Positions 35,485 through 50,400 of a stretch of 64,000 nucleotides of DNA are shown here, in pieces (the stretch's first letter is position 1; every line of letters begins with the position of its first letter). The stretch spans positions 9,362,101 through 9,426,100 of the forward strand of contig NC_134845.1 in NCBI RefSeq assembly GCF_965363235.1, given 5' to 3'. The notes beneath the pieces were generated by a model. The model saw nothing but the letters and a program-made list of their open reading frames with translations. It was not told where the DNA came from and ran no database searches. The translations under genes and the position numbers were made by a program. The DNA comes from Mytilus galloprovincialis. Its lineage: Eukaryota; Mollusca; Bivalvia; Mytilida; Mytilidae.

Positions 35485-38400
35485 ATGTCTCGCGTTTTTG
35501 TATTTTTTATATGGATTTCATTTACAGTCAAATCAATTGGTAAGTTTTATAAGTTTTTCTTTTTTTACAAATTTGTTCTTGTCTGGTCTTCAATCTTTAG
35601 AACAAACAGGATAAACAGTGAACAGTATTTTGACCTACCAGTAATGATTCTCGTAAATACAAAATATTTGTTGCTTGCTCATATTATTATGTAGTGGTTT
35701 GTTGTAATGTTAATCTGTCTATGTTTTTTCTTTAGTTTTTGTTAGGACTGTTTTTCTGTCTTCAACTTACAGTGTGTGTTTGTTCTCTTACATTGATTCT
35801 ACTTTGGGTGAGCTAGTCAAGTTGAAATTAATCCTCGTAGGAGTTATTGCCCCCCCCCTTTTTTTTTTTTAGCAATTTGCGATTTGTGGCTATTTTCTGT
35901 AAAGCTTAAGCAGACAGACAGAGACTCTAGAAAGCGATATTAATCAGCATAAAAGATGTACAGAAGTTTCCTTGTTCGGCTTTCGGTTTACCTCATGTCC
36001 TTTTTTTGTTTATAAGGTCTTCAATTTTAAAAATAATTTCGGAAATATTATGCCCTGGCATGAAAAATGTTTCACTGCACTTAAATGACGATTTTAACAT
36101 TCTTGCGTTTTTGTTATTATTTTGAAAACTATAAAGATGAAAATTAGGCAATATCTAAAGTTCACTACGGACTCCTGTCAGGGGTTATCGTCCTTATAAA
36201 TGATTTTTGATTATTTTCAGTGGTGTTTTTTATCCTATGTTTGAAAAAGTGTTACAGATAGACTGAACTTTAAAAGATGCAAAAATGATCAGCTACCGTA
36301 ACACAAAAGCTACATAGAAACCATTCACCTGTAATGAGTTGTTTCCCTTAAATCATATGTTAAATTATTTTTGCTAATTACTAATTCAAGAGAGAAAAAA
36401 AGCCATGTCCACCAAAAATGGCCAGCAAGGCAAGGTTCTGGCAGACACATTTTCAATTCAAGGCAAACATTTTATTATAACATTTGTATCAGTTTTATAT
36501 AAAAGTAATCCATATATCACATTAAATCATACCCGGTCACTAAAATTTAAATGTGTATTGAAGCTTTGCATTCAATTCAATAAATTAAACGTAATAATTG
36601 TTATTACTTAGGTTGTCATAAGCCGATTATAAAATCTTACTAATACTGTTAACTGGATTTATGCTATAGAAGAAATTATTTCAGTGACAATCGGGTTTAA
36701 CAATCGTTGGTGTCCTTCAGAAATGAATTCACGGTCTATTGATTTGAGTCACCACTATATTTATTTGTTTCAACACCACTGTCCAAGGTAAGGGAAGGAT
36801 TCGGTGCAAACAAACATGATTGATCCTGTAGCATTCTTCATATGCTTGTCTCATTTGTGGAGCCTGTGACTTAGTGATAGCCGTTAGTAAATGACTGCCA
36901 TATTAGTTTTTTTTTCGTAAAATATAATTGTGAATGGATACAGGGAAGGCGACGAAGAGACAACAGCCTGAGCAGAAAACAGAAAATATTGTATTGCATA
37001 AATTAGGCCGTTATTTTTTCTCATTTCTCATGTCGGGGCCTTTTATAGCTCACTATACGGTATGGTTTTATTTCTCATAGTTTGCTATGATTGTTTTTAC
37101 CTGCGTCATTTAAACCTTGATAGAGAGTTGTCTCATTAGTAGTTATGTTCCAGTCCATATTATCATTTGGACCATGCGCGTATGGTCATGACCGTATGCG
37201 TATACTCATATGGTTGGACCATATGAGTATAATATTTGTTACATAGTATGCTAGTGACCTAATACGGTATATATGGGGTTAGTAAATTCCATATAGGATG
37301 AGAGCGAAGCTCGAATCCCCATATGGAGTTTACTGAACCCATATACCGTATTACGTCACAAGCACACTAAGTAACAAAATCTTACCGACTATCTTAATGT
37401 GTGAAATTTAGACTAGTGACCTATCAAATGAGCAAGTCTTCAATACTGTTAGCATTTAGAAACTACTTCAATTGATCCTACAAAAACAGATGCCAACAAT
37501 AACAACTTGTTAGGTTTAAATGTGTTTCATGAATTTATTTCAATCGTAATCATCAATTTCTTCGTCTGTTGAAACATTTAAGGTTTTTTCTGAGTTCCGT
37601 TTTGTTTTTATAAAGGGACGCAACACCTCTACTAACCGTGTATGAAATAAGCCCCGCCTCCTTACTAACCTAATATGAAATATACACAGTCTCCACGCAG
37701 ACGCTTTTAACTAATCACATTCCTAGAAATGTATAGAAGGTAAGATAATACCCATACGGTCATAACCATACGCGTATGGTCCAAATACTCATATGGTCCG
37801 GAACAGTTATATCTCATCTCCTTATTTTTAGATTGATTCGGCTATCATTATAGATCGATTTTAGTCGAATAGCTATTCGTTTAACGCTGTACTCGCATAT
37901 GATTAACATCATTTTTTTGCGTCTTTCATTGAGGGAACTTCATGTATAACCTTAGATTCTTCATAATGGCTTAAGGATGTACTTAGGTGAGGTTAGGTAA
38001 AAATTAAGAAATTAAGAAATTAAAATTGATACTTTAAGCTGGTAGAGCATCAATTAAGAATAAAGATAAGCTAAAAATATTGATAGGTCATGGACCTCCT
38101 TTTCGAGATATTTGAGATTTAAAATATGGCGGGAAAAGGCTGACTCAGACTTTTACCTTATATTTGCATTGGTATTTTTTGGGTCTCAAAACAAAAGAAA
38201 GAAAATCAAGAATCTTCTTAAATTTTGGTTAATGACCTTTCATGAGCTATTAAGTCTTATATGAAAAAATAAATGGGTGTTATGGGGCAAAATATTTTAC
38301 ATTGTATTGTATGGAAAAACACCAAGGAGTCCGAACATTTGATACAAATTCCAAAACCTCACCTAAGTACATCCTTAATTCATATAAGAATATAAAACAA

Positions 38401-41400
38401 ATGGCGGATTTTTTTCTCTCTCAAGGTTCTTGTTTTTTCTGAAATTATTTAACATTTCACAGCGGTATAATACTTTCACTTTTTATCCCTTATTTATTAA
38501 TTTTGTATTTACATAGTATCATAGATCAAAATAATTTGTTTAGTGTATGTTCAATTGTGTTACTACGTCTTTTGATTGAGTTAAGCCATGTCAATTGATA
38601 TATTATAATGTGTCTTTCTAGGTGGTGATGTTACACACACTATTGTTTCAGATAAGGATGAAGGGTTGGTACCATTAAAACGTTAAAACCCGTTGCAAAA
38701 TACGTGTTTCTCGTTTCTCGTTTTTAACTGGATTTTTGTGTCATAAATGTCAGTTATTGATTTGGGGATGTACGGCGGGCGGGCGGGCGGGCGGGCGGCA
38801 ACCAAATGTTGTCCGTGCATTTACTCATGAAGCGTTCAACCAAACCTTTTAAAATTTTAATATGTTGTTACTGACAACAAAATGGAGGTCAAGTTCAATA
38901 ATGACGATTTTGACTTTTACAGTTCAGGAGTTACGGTTCTTGAAAGTTTAAAAAATGTTGTGTCCGTGCATTTACTCATGAACCGTTCAACCAAACCTTT
39001 TAAAATTTCCTATTAGGAGTTTTGGTCCTTGTAATATTGATAAATGCCAGAACACAAATAAATGTTAAAGAATCCGGTTTACTGTCATTTTGACAGCTCT
39101 TGTTTTTATTTAGTTGAGACCGTTAGTTTTCCCGTTGAAACGGTTTAACACTAGTAATTTGTGTGACCATTAATAACTTGCTGCTCGGTGTGAGCCAAAG
39201 CTCCGTGTTGAACACCGTACATTATAGATCGATTTTAGTCGAATAGCTATTCGTTTAACGCTGTACTCGCATATGATTAACATCATTTTTTTGTGTCTTT
39301 CATTGAGGGAACTTCATGTATAACCTTAGATTCTTCATAATGGTTTAATTCATATAAGAATATAAAACAAATGGCGGATTTTTTTCTCTCTCAAGGTTCT
39401 TGTTTTTCTGAAATTATTTAACATTTCACAGCGGTATAATACTTTCACTTTTTATCCCTTATTTATTAATTTTGTATTTACATAGTATCATAGATCAAAA
39501 TAATTTGTTTAGTGTATGTTCAATTGTGTTACTACGTCTTTTGATTGAGTTAAGCCATGTCAATTGATATATTATAGTGTGTCTTTCTAGGTGGTGATGT
39601 TACACACACTATTGTTTCAGATAAGGATGAAGGGTTGGTACCATTAAAACGTTAAAACCCGTTGCACAATACGTGTTTCTCGTTTCTCGTTTTTTTTTAT
39701 TTAGTTGAGAGCGTTAGTTTTTCCGTTGAAGCGGTTTAACACTAGTAATTTGTGGGACCATTAATAGCTTGCTGCTCGGTGTGAGCCAAAGCTCCGTGTT
39801 GAACACCGTACATTGCCCTATAATGGTTTACATTTAAAAATTTTGACTTGGAGGGAGATTGCACCAATACCACATCGTCTTATATCTATCATATTTGGAT
39901 ATTACAGTTTTCATGGGAAACTCAATTAACAAAATTATTACAAAAGAGACGTTCGTTCGATTCCGATCGTTAACTTTCTCTTTTTGGTAATACATGTTGT
40001 TATCGTTGTCAGTGAAAAACTGCGAGAACTCTTAGATCTGTACGTTGTGTCTTTTTTCTTTTGTGTGGATGCATAAATTGACTGCCAGGTACGTTCTGTG
40101 TTTCATCAGTTGTTTTCTGCTTTGTATCGATCTGATCAGTTAAAGTTACGGGGAGGGTTTGACGACAGTAATCGTGTTTAGCCCCGCCACATTCTTCAGT
40201 TCCGGTCCCAAGTTAGGAGCCTGAAGTTCAGTAGTTGTCATTGGTGTATGTCTGTCATATTTTTTTCTTTTCTGAAAAGTGTTTTCTTATTAATCATACC
40301 TATAGTTTTCGCAATTGAAATGTTTCACACTTATCATGTGGGTGACTTTTATGACAACAATGGTTGAATGCCTTGCGGTTGCCTCTTATTGTCTAAATCC
40401 ATCTCAGTTTAAATTTGTTGCATTGGCAATCAAACCACATTTTCTTATTTGTTTATGTTAAAAATCATGTCGGTGCAAAGAAACCTATGGAAAGCCTAAA
40501 TTAAATTTTATATCACATCAGACGTACAACAATGCCATTTTACGATAGTAGAACATGTTTTTATTCTTTTTAACAGAATGCACATGCAGTCTGCCTACAG
40601 AATGGGATGGCACGTGGTACGATAGTTACAGGGGAGATGTTGTTCTCGACCACAACAACGCACAAGTCACCTCTGGTTGGACGTTGACATCGTACTCATC
40701 ATCAGTTTCATCATTTACCTGTGTTACAGAGGACACTGGATACTTCCTGTTCAAGTAAGTAATGCCATTTACCTGTGTTACAGAAAACACTGGATACTAC
40801 CTATCTAAGTAAGTAATGCCATTTACCTGTGTTACAAAAGACATTGAATACTACCTGTTTAAGTATGTAATGCCATTTACCTGTGTTACAGAAGACACTT
40901 GATACTACCTGTTTAAGTATGTAATGTCATTTACCTGTGTTACAGAAGACGCTTGATACTTCCTGTTTTAGTTAGTAATTTCATTTACCTGTGTTACAGA
41001 AGACACTTGATACTACCTGTTAAAGTATGTAATGCCATTTACCTGTGTTACAGAAGACACTTGATACTTCCTTTTTAAGTAAGTAATGCCATTTACCTGT
41101 GTTACAGAAAACACTGGATACTACCTATCTAAGTAAGTAATGCCATTTACCTGTGTTACAGAAGACACTGGATACTTCCTTTTTAAGTAAGTAATGCCAT
41201 TTACCTGTGTTACAGAAAACACTGGATACTACCTATCTAAGTAAGTAATACCATATACCTGTGTTACAGAAGAAACTGGATACTTCTTTTTTAAGTAAGT
41301 AATGCCATTTACCTGTGTTACAGAAGACACTGGATACTTTCTGTTTAAGTAAGTAATTTCATTTACCTGTGTTACAGAAGACACTGGATACTTCCTTTTA

Positions 41401-44400
41401 AGTAAGTAATTTCATTTCATTTTTTTAGGTTCGTGTAGTGAAGCATTTTCTAATTATGTACTTTACTCATCATTCCAAGACTATTTTCAAGTCTTCTCTT
41501 TATTTTCTTTTGACAATAACTGCAGTAGAAAAAATTAAATAATATTTTGGTCTTTCTAGGGTTGTGAACCCATATGTTTTAAACTTGCGCTTGTTACTTG
41601 TCCGTGCTATGACGCTTTTTAATGTTTGTGACACTCCAAATTTTAATCTTCAGAATAGCAAAAAATAATGTGCCCAAAGCGTAGTCTTTCAGAACTTCCG
41701 TCCTTAGGATGTCATTCCAAGACTAAACTATTTCAAATATTTTTTTTTTTATTTTCGTTGGCAACCCCTGCTGTAATACATGTAATATAAAAAAAAATAA
41801 AACTGTTTTGGATTTCTTTTACTTAAGGGATCCGAAGACTTGTATGTAAATATAACACTTGCAATTTTTACTTGTTCAAGTTACAATGCGAAATATGTGT
41901 GGCACTCCAAACTTTTAATCTGGCGCATATAAGTTTAAAAGAAAAATCTATAAGATAAATTCAAAAAGGGGTAGTTCAAAAAGAGTCAAAAGTTGTCAAA
42001 AACGGAACGGGTGGAAAGACACTGTTATATTCTTGACTATGTACAAGAAATGGTAGGTTTAACCTGGTATTATAACTGGCTTAACCTCTCACATGTATGA
42101 TAGTTGTTTATAGTTTCGTTATGTTGACAAGGTTTGTTAAGCAACCCAATGGGAAAAATAGGTTCATACAGATAATAAAGATACAGAAGCCAACACTGTG
42201 AAACATACATAACAGACATACAACATAATTTACCTGAACACCAATCAAAGATACAATTTAATATAAAAAAAAAGACGCAAGCAAAAAGTGGTAATTAATA
42301 ATTATAAAAATAATAATATTTATTCAATACAATATCAAACATATTCATGATTACAGTACACAAATTATACGATACATCAAGATAATACTAACACATACTT
42401 TGTAAAATATAAAAGTATCTTATGCGTGTAGTATCCTCAATGGAAAGTAATGCTGATATTTTATCAGGGATAACCCATGAAAGCTCTATAACTTGATTCC
42501 AATTGGGTCCTTTCATGTAAACGGCTTATAATTTCGACATCCAAAGACATACACACAAATTAATATAACATAAAAACTTCATATGAATTTTTCAAACGAA
42601 AAAAAAGTTCAATAACATATAAATGAGTCTGATTAAGCTGTACTACAACTTTTGTCTAGTACTCTTAGTCGCTAATTTTGAAATCCTTTATTTGCTTTAT
42701 TTTCTTAACATTATTTGCTTTATATTTTTAACATTATTTGGCAATATATTCCAATCTTGTATGCCATCAAAATAAAATGTATCTTTTTGTGGACTCTTTA
42801 CTGGTGGAACCCAGAAGTTATATTTACTATTTCGTTTATGAAACATTTGACAATTATGTCAACATTATTTTGAAGTTGATAGTATTTAACAAAGACTTCG
42901 ACATAAACAGGGTTTGTAGTTGATAGTTCATACTAATTATAAATACAGTATACACTTTCTCGATAAAGTACAAATTAATAAAACATAAATACAAGAGTAA
43001 ACAATTAAAGGCAACACTAGTACCGCTATAATCTTAAATCGATATAACTGATAAATCCGGGTTACAAACAAAACCTGAGGGAAACACATCAACTATAAGG
43101 GTAAACAAAACAGAACAACGCAAACACTGAACTGCTACAAAAACAATCGCCAACATATATAGAAACGGATTATATGATAACAACTGCCATATTCTTGATT
43201 TGGCATAGATTATTTTAAAAACGAAATAGTGAGTTAAACCTGGTTTTATAGCTCGCCAAACCTACCGCTTATATGGGAATGTTTGAAATACTGCGCTAAA
43301 AGGACGCACAGCAACGTAAAATTCTCTTGCATCTTTATCATATGTCTATATCCATATTCAGACATTTGTTTTAATTGTTATTCTTTACATTCTTTACTTT
43401 TTTTACTTACGTGTTATGTTATAGCTGAAGTTGATAGATAATTTTCTATTTTAGAGGTGATTCTTTTGTGCAGTTATTCTCCAACGATTACAACGCATTT
43501 TATTGTCTAAAATATACAAAGATTACAGACTATAGTTACTACTACTATCTATATTCAGGTGAGTACACTTTTTGAAAGATTACTACATTAAAGAAACACG
43601 TGTTTGTAAATTAGTAAATAAAACAGTAAACGGTGTAATGTTAGGAGAAAGGCCATTCGTAACCCATCGAAAACTTAAAGGAATATTGCTATATCTTATA
43701 TAAGTTGTGTTATTTCGATATATTCCTATACGAGCATCTATAGCGCAAAGAACAGATTATTTAGATTTGTTTGAATTTTCTCAAAGTATTTTATTTTATG
43801 ATGTTTAATTGTCATGTTGTGGATAAATCTTTGGACACAAATATATCCATCTTCCATTTCAGTTGGCTTATAAACTGCATTTTTCTTACAGACACTGAAG
43901 CAAACGCAAACAATGAGAGAGCGTATGTAGAGTTGTACAATGCAGCAGTATCGACATATGCGATATCAACGTACTGTAACCCCTCAACACCTCCAGTTAC
44001 AGAGGAATTCCATGTCATGGTCAAATCAGGTAATCATCTCAGTTAACTCTTCAACACCTCCAGTTACAGAGGAATTCCATGTCATGGTTAAATCAGGTAA
44101 TCATCTCAGTTAACCCTTCAACACCTCCAGTTACAGAGGAATTCCATGTCATGGTCAAATCAGGAAATCATCTCACTTAACCCTTCAACACCTCTAGTGA
44201 CAGAGGAATTCCCTGTCATGGTCAAATAAGGTAATCATGTCAGTTAACCCTTCAACACCTCCAGTTACAGAGGAATTCCATGTCATGGTCAAATCAGGTA
44301 ATCATGTCAGTTAATCCTTCAACACCTCCAGTTACAGAGGAATTCCATGTCATGGTCAAATCAGGTAATCATCTCAGTTAATCCTTCAACACCTCCAGTT

Positions 44401-47400
44401 ACAGGGGAATTCCATGTCATGGTCAAATCAGGTAATCATCTCAGTTAACCCTTCAACACCTCCAGTTACTGAGGAATTCCATGTCATGGTCAAATCAGGT
44501 AATCATGTCAGTTAACCCTTCAACACCTCCAGTTATAGAAGAATTCCATGTCATGGTCAAATCAGGTAATCATCTCAGTTAACCCTTCAACACCTCCAGT
44601 TACAGAGGAATTCCATGTCATGGTCAAATCAGGTAATCATGTCAGTTAACCCTTCAACACCTCCAGTTACAGAGAAATTCCATTTCATGGTCAAATCAGG
44701 TAATCATCTCAGTTAATCCCTCAACACCTCCAGTTACAGAGGAATTCTATGTCATGGTCAAATCAGGTAATCATGTCAGTTAACCCTTCAACACCTCCAG
44801 TTACAGAGGAATTCCATGTCATGGTCAAATCAGGTAATCATCTCAGTTAACCCTTCAACACCTCCAGTTACAGAGGAATCCATATCATAGTCAAATCTGG
44901 TAATCATTTCAGTTAACCCTTCAACACCTCCAGTTACAAAGAAATTCCATGTCATGGTCAAATCAGGTAATCATCTCAGTTAATCCCTCAACACCTCCAG
45001 CTACAGAGGAATTCCATGTCATGGTCAAATCAGGTAATCATCTCAGTTAATACATCAAAACCTCCAGTTACAGAGGAATTCCATATCATGGTCAAATCAG
45101 GTAATCATGTCTGTTAATCCCTCAACACCTCCAGTTACAGAAAAATTCCATGTCATGGTCAAATCAGGAAATCATCTCAGTTAATCCATCAACACCTCCA
45201 GTTATAGAGAAATTCCACCTCATGGTCAAATCAGGTAATCATCTCAGTTAATCCCTCCAGTTACAGAGGAATTCCATGTCATGGTCAAATCAGGTAATCA
45301 TGTCAGTTAACCCTTCAACACCTCCAGTTACAGAGAAATTCCATGTCATGGTCAAATCAGATTATCATCTCAGTTAATCCCTCAACACCTTCAGTTACAG
45401 AGGAATTCCATGTCATGGTCAAATCAGGTTATTATCTCAGTTAACCCCTCAACACCTCTAGCTACAGAGGAATTCCATGTCACGGTCAAATCAGGTAAAC
45501 ATTTAACACCTCCAGTTACAGAGGAATTCCATGTCATGGTCAAATTAGGTAATCATCTCAGTTAACCCCTCAACACCTCCAGCTACAGAGGAATTCCATG
45601 TCATGGTCAAATCAGATAATCATCCCAGTTAACCCTTCAACACCTCCAGTGACAGAGGAATTACATGTCATGGTCAAATCAGGTAATCATCTCAGTTAAC
45701 CCTTCAACACCTCCAGGTACAGAGGAATTCCATGTCATGGTCAAATCAGGTAATCATGTCAGTTAACCCTTCAACACCTCCAGTTACAGAGGAATTCCAT
45801 GTCATGGTCAAATCAGGTAATCATGTCAGTTAATCCTTCAACACCTCCAGTTACAGAGGAATTCCATGTCATGGTCAAATCAGGTAATCATCTCAGTTAA
45901 CCCTTCAACACATCCAGTGACAGAGGAATTCCATGTCATGGTCAAATCAGGTAATCGTCTCAGTTAACCCTTCAACACCTCCAGGTACAGAGGAATTCCA
46001 TGTCATGGTTAAATCAGGTAATCATGTCAGTTAATCCTCTCTTCGAATCTTGGGACATAGTAATTCCATGTTATGGACAAATCAGGTAATTATCTCAGTC
46101 AACCCTTAAAGTTTCTTCACATCTTAGGAAAGATGAATTCAATGTTTTGTTAAAATTAAGAAAATATCTCATTAACCACTTGTTCACATTCGGGTTAAGA
46201 GGAATTCCATGTGGAGATAAATAAGGTACTAATGATCGTCTAAGTAAAAGGATTTTTTCTACAATATAAAACTAAATATAACCAAAATTTTGTGATCAAA
46301 CAAGGTAGGGTTTCAAAAGGTCTTCGTTTAATAGACAATTGAATATATCATAGTTTTCACATTTAAATTTCATGTTCAAAAAGACGCACTACATTGGTTA
46401 TTTGTTTTGAATTTCTACTTTTATATTACAGGCTATGAATCCAATATAAAACAATGGTTCCCTACCCCATTGTTAGGGAATTTTTATTACACGCACAATG
46501 ACGGCAGTTCTGATACTTGTGGAGCAAACTCTGTCTGGGACGATTGTACAAATAGAACAGAAGCTGTGTTTAATTATACACTATGTAGTACTCAAGTCTT
46601 ATTCTCTGGTAAGTATGATACAGAAAACTGTGTCAAAATTAACACCTATCAGTAGAAAAAACTACGAACTCGAACTTTCAAAATGATACAAAAGCTTTGA
46701 AATTTTGAGTCAGTATGACCAAAATGTTCCATAAAAGCTCGTTGATTGATGAATACAACCATTATTATAAAAGTTAGGCAAAAGATACCTAACTGATAAG
46801 TCGAAAATAAACTGACAAAGCCAAGGCTAAAAAAGAAAAACTAAAAACTGAGCATTACGAACAACATCTCAAACTTGGAGTGATCTTAGGTGCTCCGGAT
46901 TGGTAATATTCCAGTTGAATCAATATATTTAGAATTTTTATAGGATTAAATTTGAGCGTTTCCTGAGGAAAAAGTGTACAAAACCAAATATCATAATATA
47001 GTTGGAACTGAGGAAAAATGTAGGTGGGGATTGAGATGATGGATGTAAGGAATTATATGAACTGATATTATGGATTTTGAATTTAAAAACAGACAAACAA
47101 GTATTACACAAATAACGAAATCCAATGCAAATTCAATAAGAAGGGGATCCATAAAAATGACAAAATAAAAAACTATAAATAAACAGAGCTAGTGAAACAG
47201 AAACAACTGCCATAGTCCTGACATGGTACTGACATAAAACTGGTCTATAGGTAGCTAAAGCTAACACTAATAAGACAGATGTTTTTTTGTTCTGTTGGCA
47301 AAAATTGACAGTTTTGAAAAAAAAATATAGTCATGTTATATCTTGTTACAATTCATAGCGGATGGTCAGCTCAACTGTGCAACTTACCTAAGTAGTGGGG

Positions 47401-50400
47401 ACACATACTATGTCTCTGTATTAAATTTAGATACCGCAGTAAGCAGTCCAACGTATAGATTTACGTGTATGGTAAGTCTTATCTTATCTTATGTCGAGTA
47501 GTCCTCTATATGTTAAAAAAACTCATTATGCTTTATTAGCACTCATACTATCATAATAATAGCAACAATTGTCTCTTCACTTAATATGTAGACCGATATA
47601 TCTGGAGCACTCGATGAAGAACCAACTATACCCCTTGTCAGCTGTAGGGATGTATAAGTTTAAGACTGGGAAAGTTCCGATTCAAAGCTGATGCACACGA
47701 CACAGGTCTCCCATGAAAGTACAATAACTAATTGAAATGTCAATGTAAAATTGCTTTTAGTAATAAATAATAAACTTATCATAGATACCAGGATTAAAAT
47801 TTGTTTTACCGCCAGACGCGAGTTTCGTCTACAAAAGACTCATCAGTGACGCTCGATTCCAAAAAAGTTAAAAAGGCCAAATAAAGTATGAAGATGAAAA
47901 GCAGTGAGGACCAGATTTCCTAAAAGTTTGTCAAATACAGCTAATGTGATCTATTCCTGAGGTAGAAAGCCTTAGTATTTCAAAAATTCAATAGTTTGTT
48001 ATACAATTAATTTATAAATATGACCCTATTAATGCGTGTATCTTCAACTTAAAATCAAAATCTCTTAATGTACAGTAAACAAAGCAACAAAATTATTTGC
48101 AAAACATTAGATGGCGGTTTGAGGTCAATGAAATGTTTGTTCCATCACTTCTAATAGTATTCAAAATAAGGACTCTCTGTCTATAATACAACAAAACCGA
48201 TAATAAGATTTACAATAGAGACGAAGACAAGGTTGACATTTTTTTCAACGAAGGGTCGCTATATTTCTGCTCTCTCTCTATCACAGATATGTGTTATTCA
48301 ATTTATCATACTGCATGTTAGATTATTGATGTCGTTTTATTTTTGAATTAAAGCAATCAAAGACGTCGTGTTTATATCAACCATCCGTATTAAAGCGTCT
48401 CTGAGAAGCGTTATAAAGTATAATCCATGGAATAGAGTATATTACCACCCTTGTTTTAACCTATCAAAATCTGTCTTTGACAAGAAATATAATAAACCTA
48501 CTTTAATATGGTGAGTATGTCCCTTTAACGCCCTACGATTCAACTTAAAAAGGAATTGCTGCAATGAAACAGTAAAATTACAAGAAATTTTATGTCATAA
48601 TGAATGTGTCCTGTTATTTTCTTAACAGACCGTGACCCAGTCTGGGAGTACTGTATATGTAAGTACTAACCCAGGGGGCTGTGTGGCTGGACAAACATCT
48701 ACAGTGAAAACAACAGACGGTGGGACAGTAACACTTACTCCGTATTGTAAGTCAATACTTTCATTCTATACAAATAACATAGTACATAAAAAGAAATCTT
48801 AATCATTGAACATTTTGTAAAAAAAGTGAAATTCAAATACAAATAGAATACATACTTCATATGTACAATGTATAAAAAGAGCAATCTCTTGAATTCTGTC
48901 AAAATCAATATTGTTGTGAACTCAGCTTAACTTTTAATCTACGAAAAAGCTTATTTTAGAGAAAAACAACCAACACTTTCGAAAGAATAAATATTGACAT
49001 ACGCGAAGCAGTTTTTACTCTATGATATAAAAAGTAAAATCACAAAAGTACTGAACTCCAAGGAAAATTCGAAAAGGAAAGCCCCAATCAAATGGCAAAA
49101 TCAAAAGTTCAAACACATCAAACAAATGGATAACAACTGTCATATTCCTGACTTGGTACAGGACTTGGTATATAATACATCTTTATGAAATACAATTATG
49201 TTCATTCAGATCTCCAAGAATTTTAGAGGAGAATTTATGAACAATATTATGTTTATAGTTTTTAAAAGATAATAGGATGACCACCAAACAGATAAAGTCT
49301 AAGGAATCATGTTTACATTGTTTGTTGTTTTAGTTAATGTTTACAGTAACAGATGAGATGGTATGAGTTTAGCTATTTTTGTTTTGTTTTCTGTCATATT
49401 AACAGAGTTATTTATTACAGTAACAGGAGAGATGTTATGAATTTAGCTGTTTGTTTTTGTTTTATGTCATGTTAACAGAGTTATTTATTACAGTATCAGG
49501 AGAGAATGTGTGAGGTCAGGTGTTCAAATCGAATTTAAATTTTTCATTTTTGTTATTAAATAGTTGTTTGCCGTGAGTATCATTATTATACCATGAGTGT
49601 TTGATAAAGTGTGTTACAGTGTGCACAGTTTTGTGTGATTATTTTTAAGAGTGAGTGCTATTTTAAGTTCACCAGACTTGATTCGCCCATTATTAAATCT
49701 TCAGCCTGCATCTTAATTGTACTTTTGATTACATGTGCATTCTTATTCTAAATCACATCTGTTTCACTTGACAATGTTTTGCTCGATAATTTTACTTGAC
49801 CTATGACTTAACCTGATAAAGACCTATACATGTATAAAAAATATTTTATGTTTGAAGCCGTTTAATATCTCTCTTAGCTATTCATAATGTTTTACTTTCG
49901 AAGACAAAGTTAACCTTAATAACAATATTGATAATGATAATATTATTTATTCAGATACAAATCAGGCAACACATGTACTTTATACACATGCATATTAGAT
50001 TTAGAAGCATAGCTGAAAACAAAAGATTAAGTATTGGTCGTGTTTATACTATATACGGATATGTAAAGGTTTGAATTGTTTTACCATGTTAACACCAGTA
50101 ATTTTTGGGGCCCTTTATAGCTTATTATTCGGTGTGAGCCAACGCTTCGTGTTGAAAACCGTAATTTGACCTCCAATGTCCTTTCTCTTGCAAATAGTGA
50201 CATGGATGGAGGTTTGTCTAATTGGCACTCATACCACATCTTTTTTATAGCTATGCAATGAATTAACTCAAGTATGATACATTAAGTCGTTAACAGCTTA
50301 CTTATCATGGGCCTTTAGAGTGTTCATGTAAGGTAAATTCAGAAAAGAGCATCGAGAGCTGAAATGTGTCAAGTATTATTTTCGTTTGCACCGTGTCATT

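Larger units (their letters stand above)
37846..39817 (+). repeat. Tandem duplication of about 600 bp in gene B intron 1
   Basis: Copy 1 spans 37846-39222 and copy 2 spans 39220-39817. They share CATTATAGATCGATTTTAGT through CGTTTCTCGTTTTT and the trailing block TTAGTTGAGAGCGTTAGTTT to GTGTTGAACACCGTACATT. Copy 1 is longer because it contains two insertions (37975-38374 and about 38727-39098) absent from copy 2. Confidence 0.85.

Noticed and set aside
43771-44046. A single 91-residue gene
   Set aside because: Only 43892-44029 is coding, as exon 4 of gene B; the upstream part is intron read-through past a clear TTCTTACAG acceptor.
44030-46040. CRISPR-like array
   Set aside because: Direct repeats of 67 bp without unique spacers, clearly copied from the adjoining exon; eukaryotic intron context.
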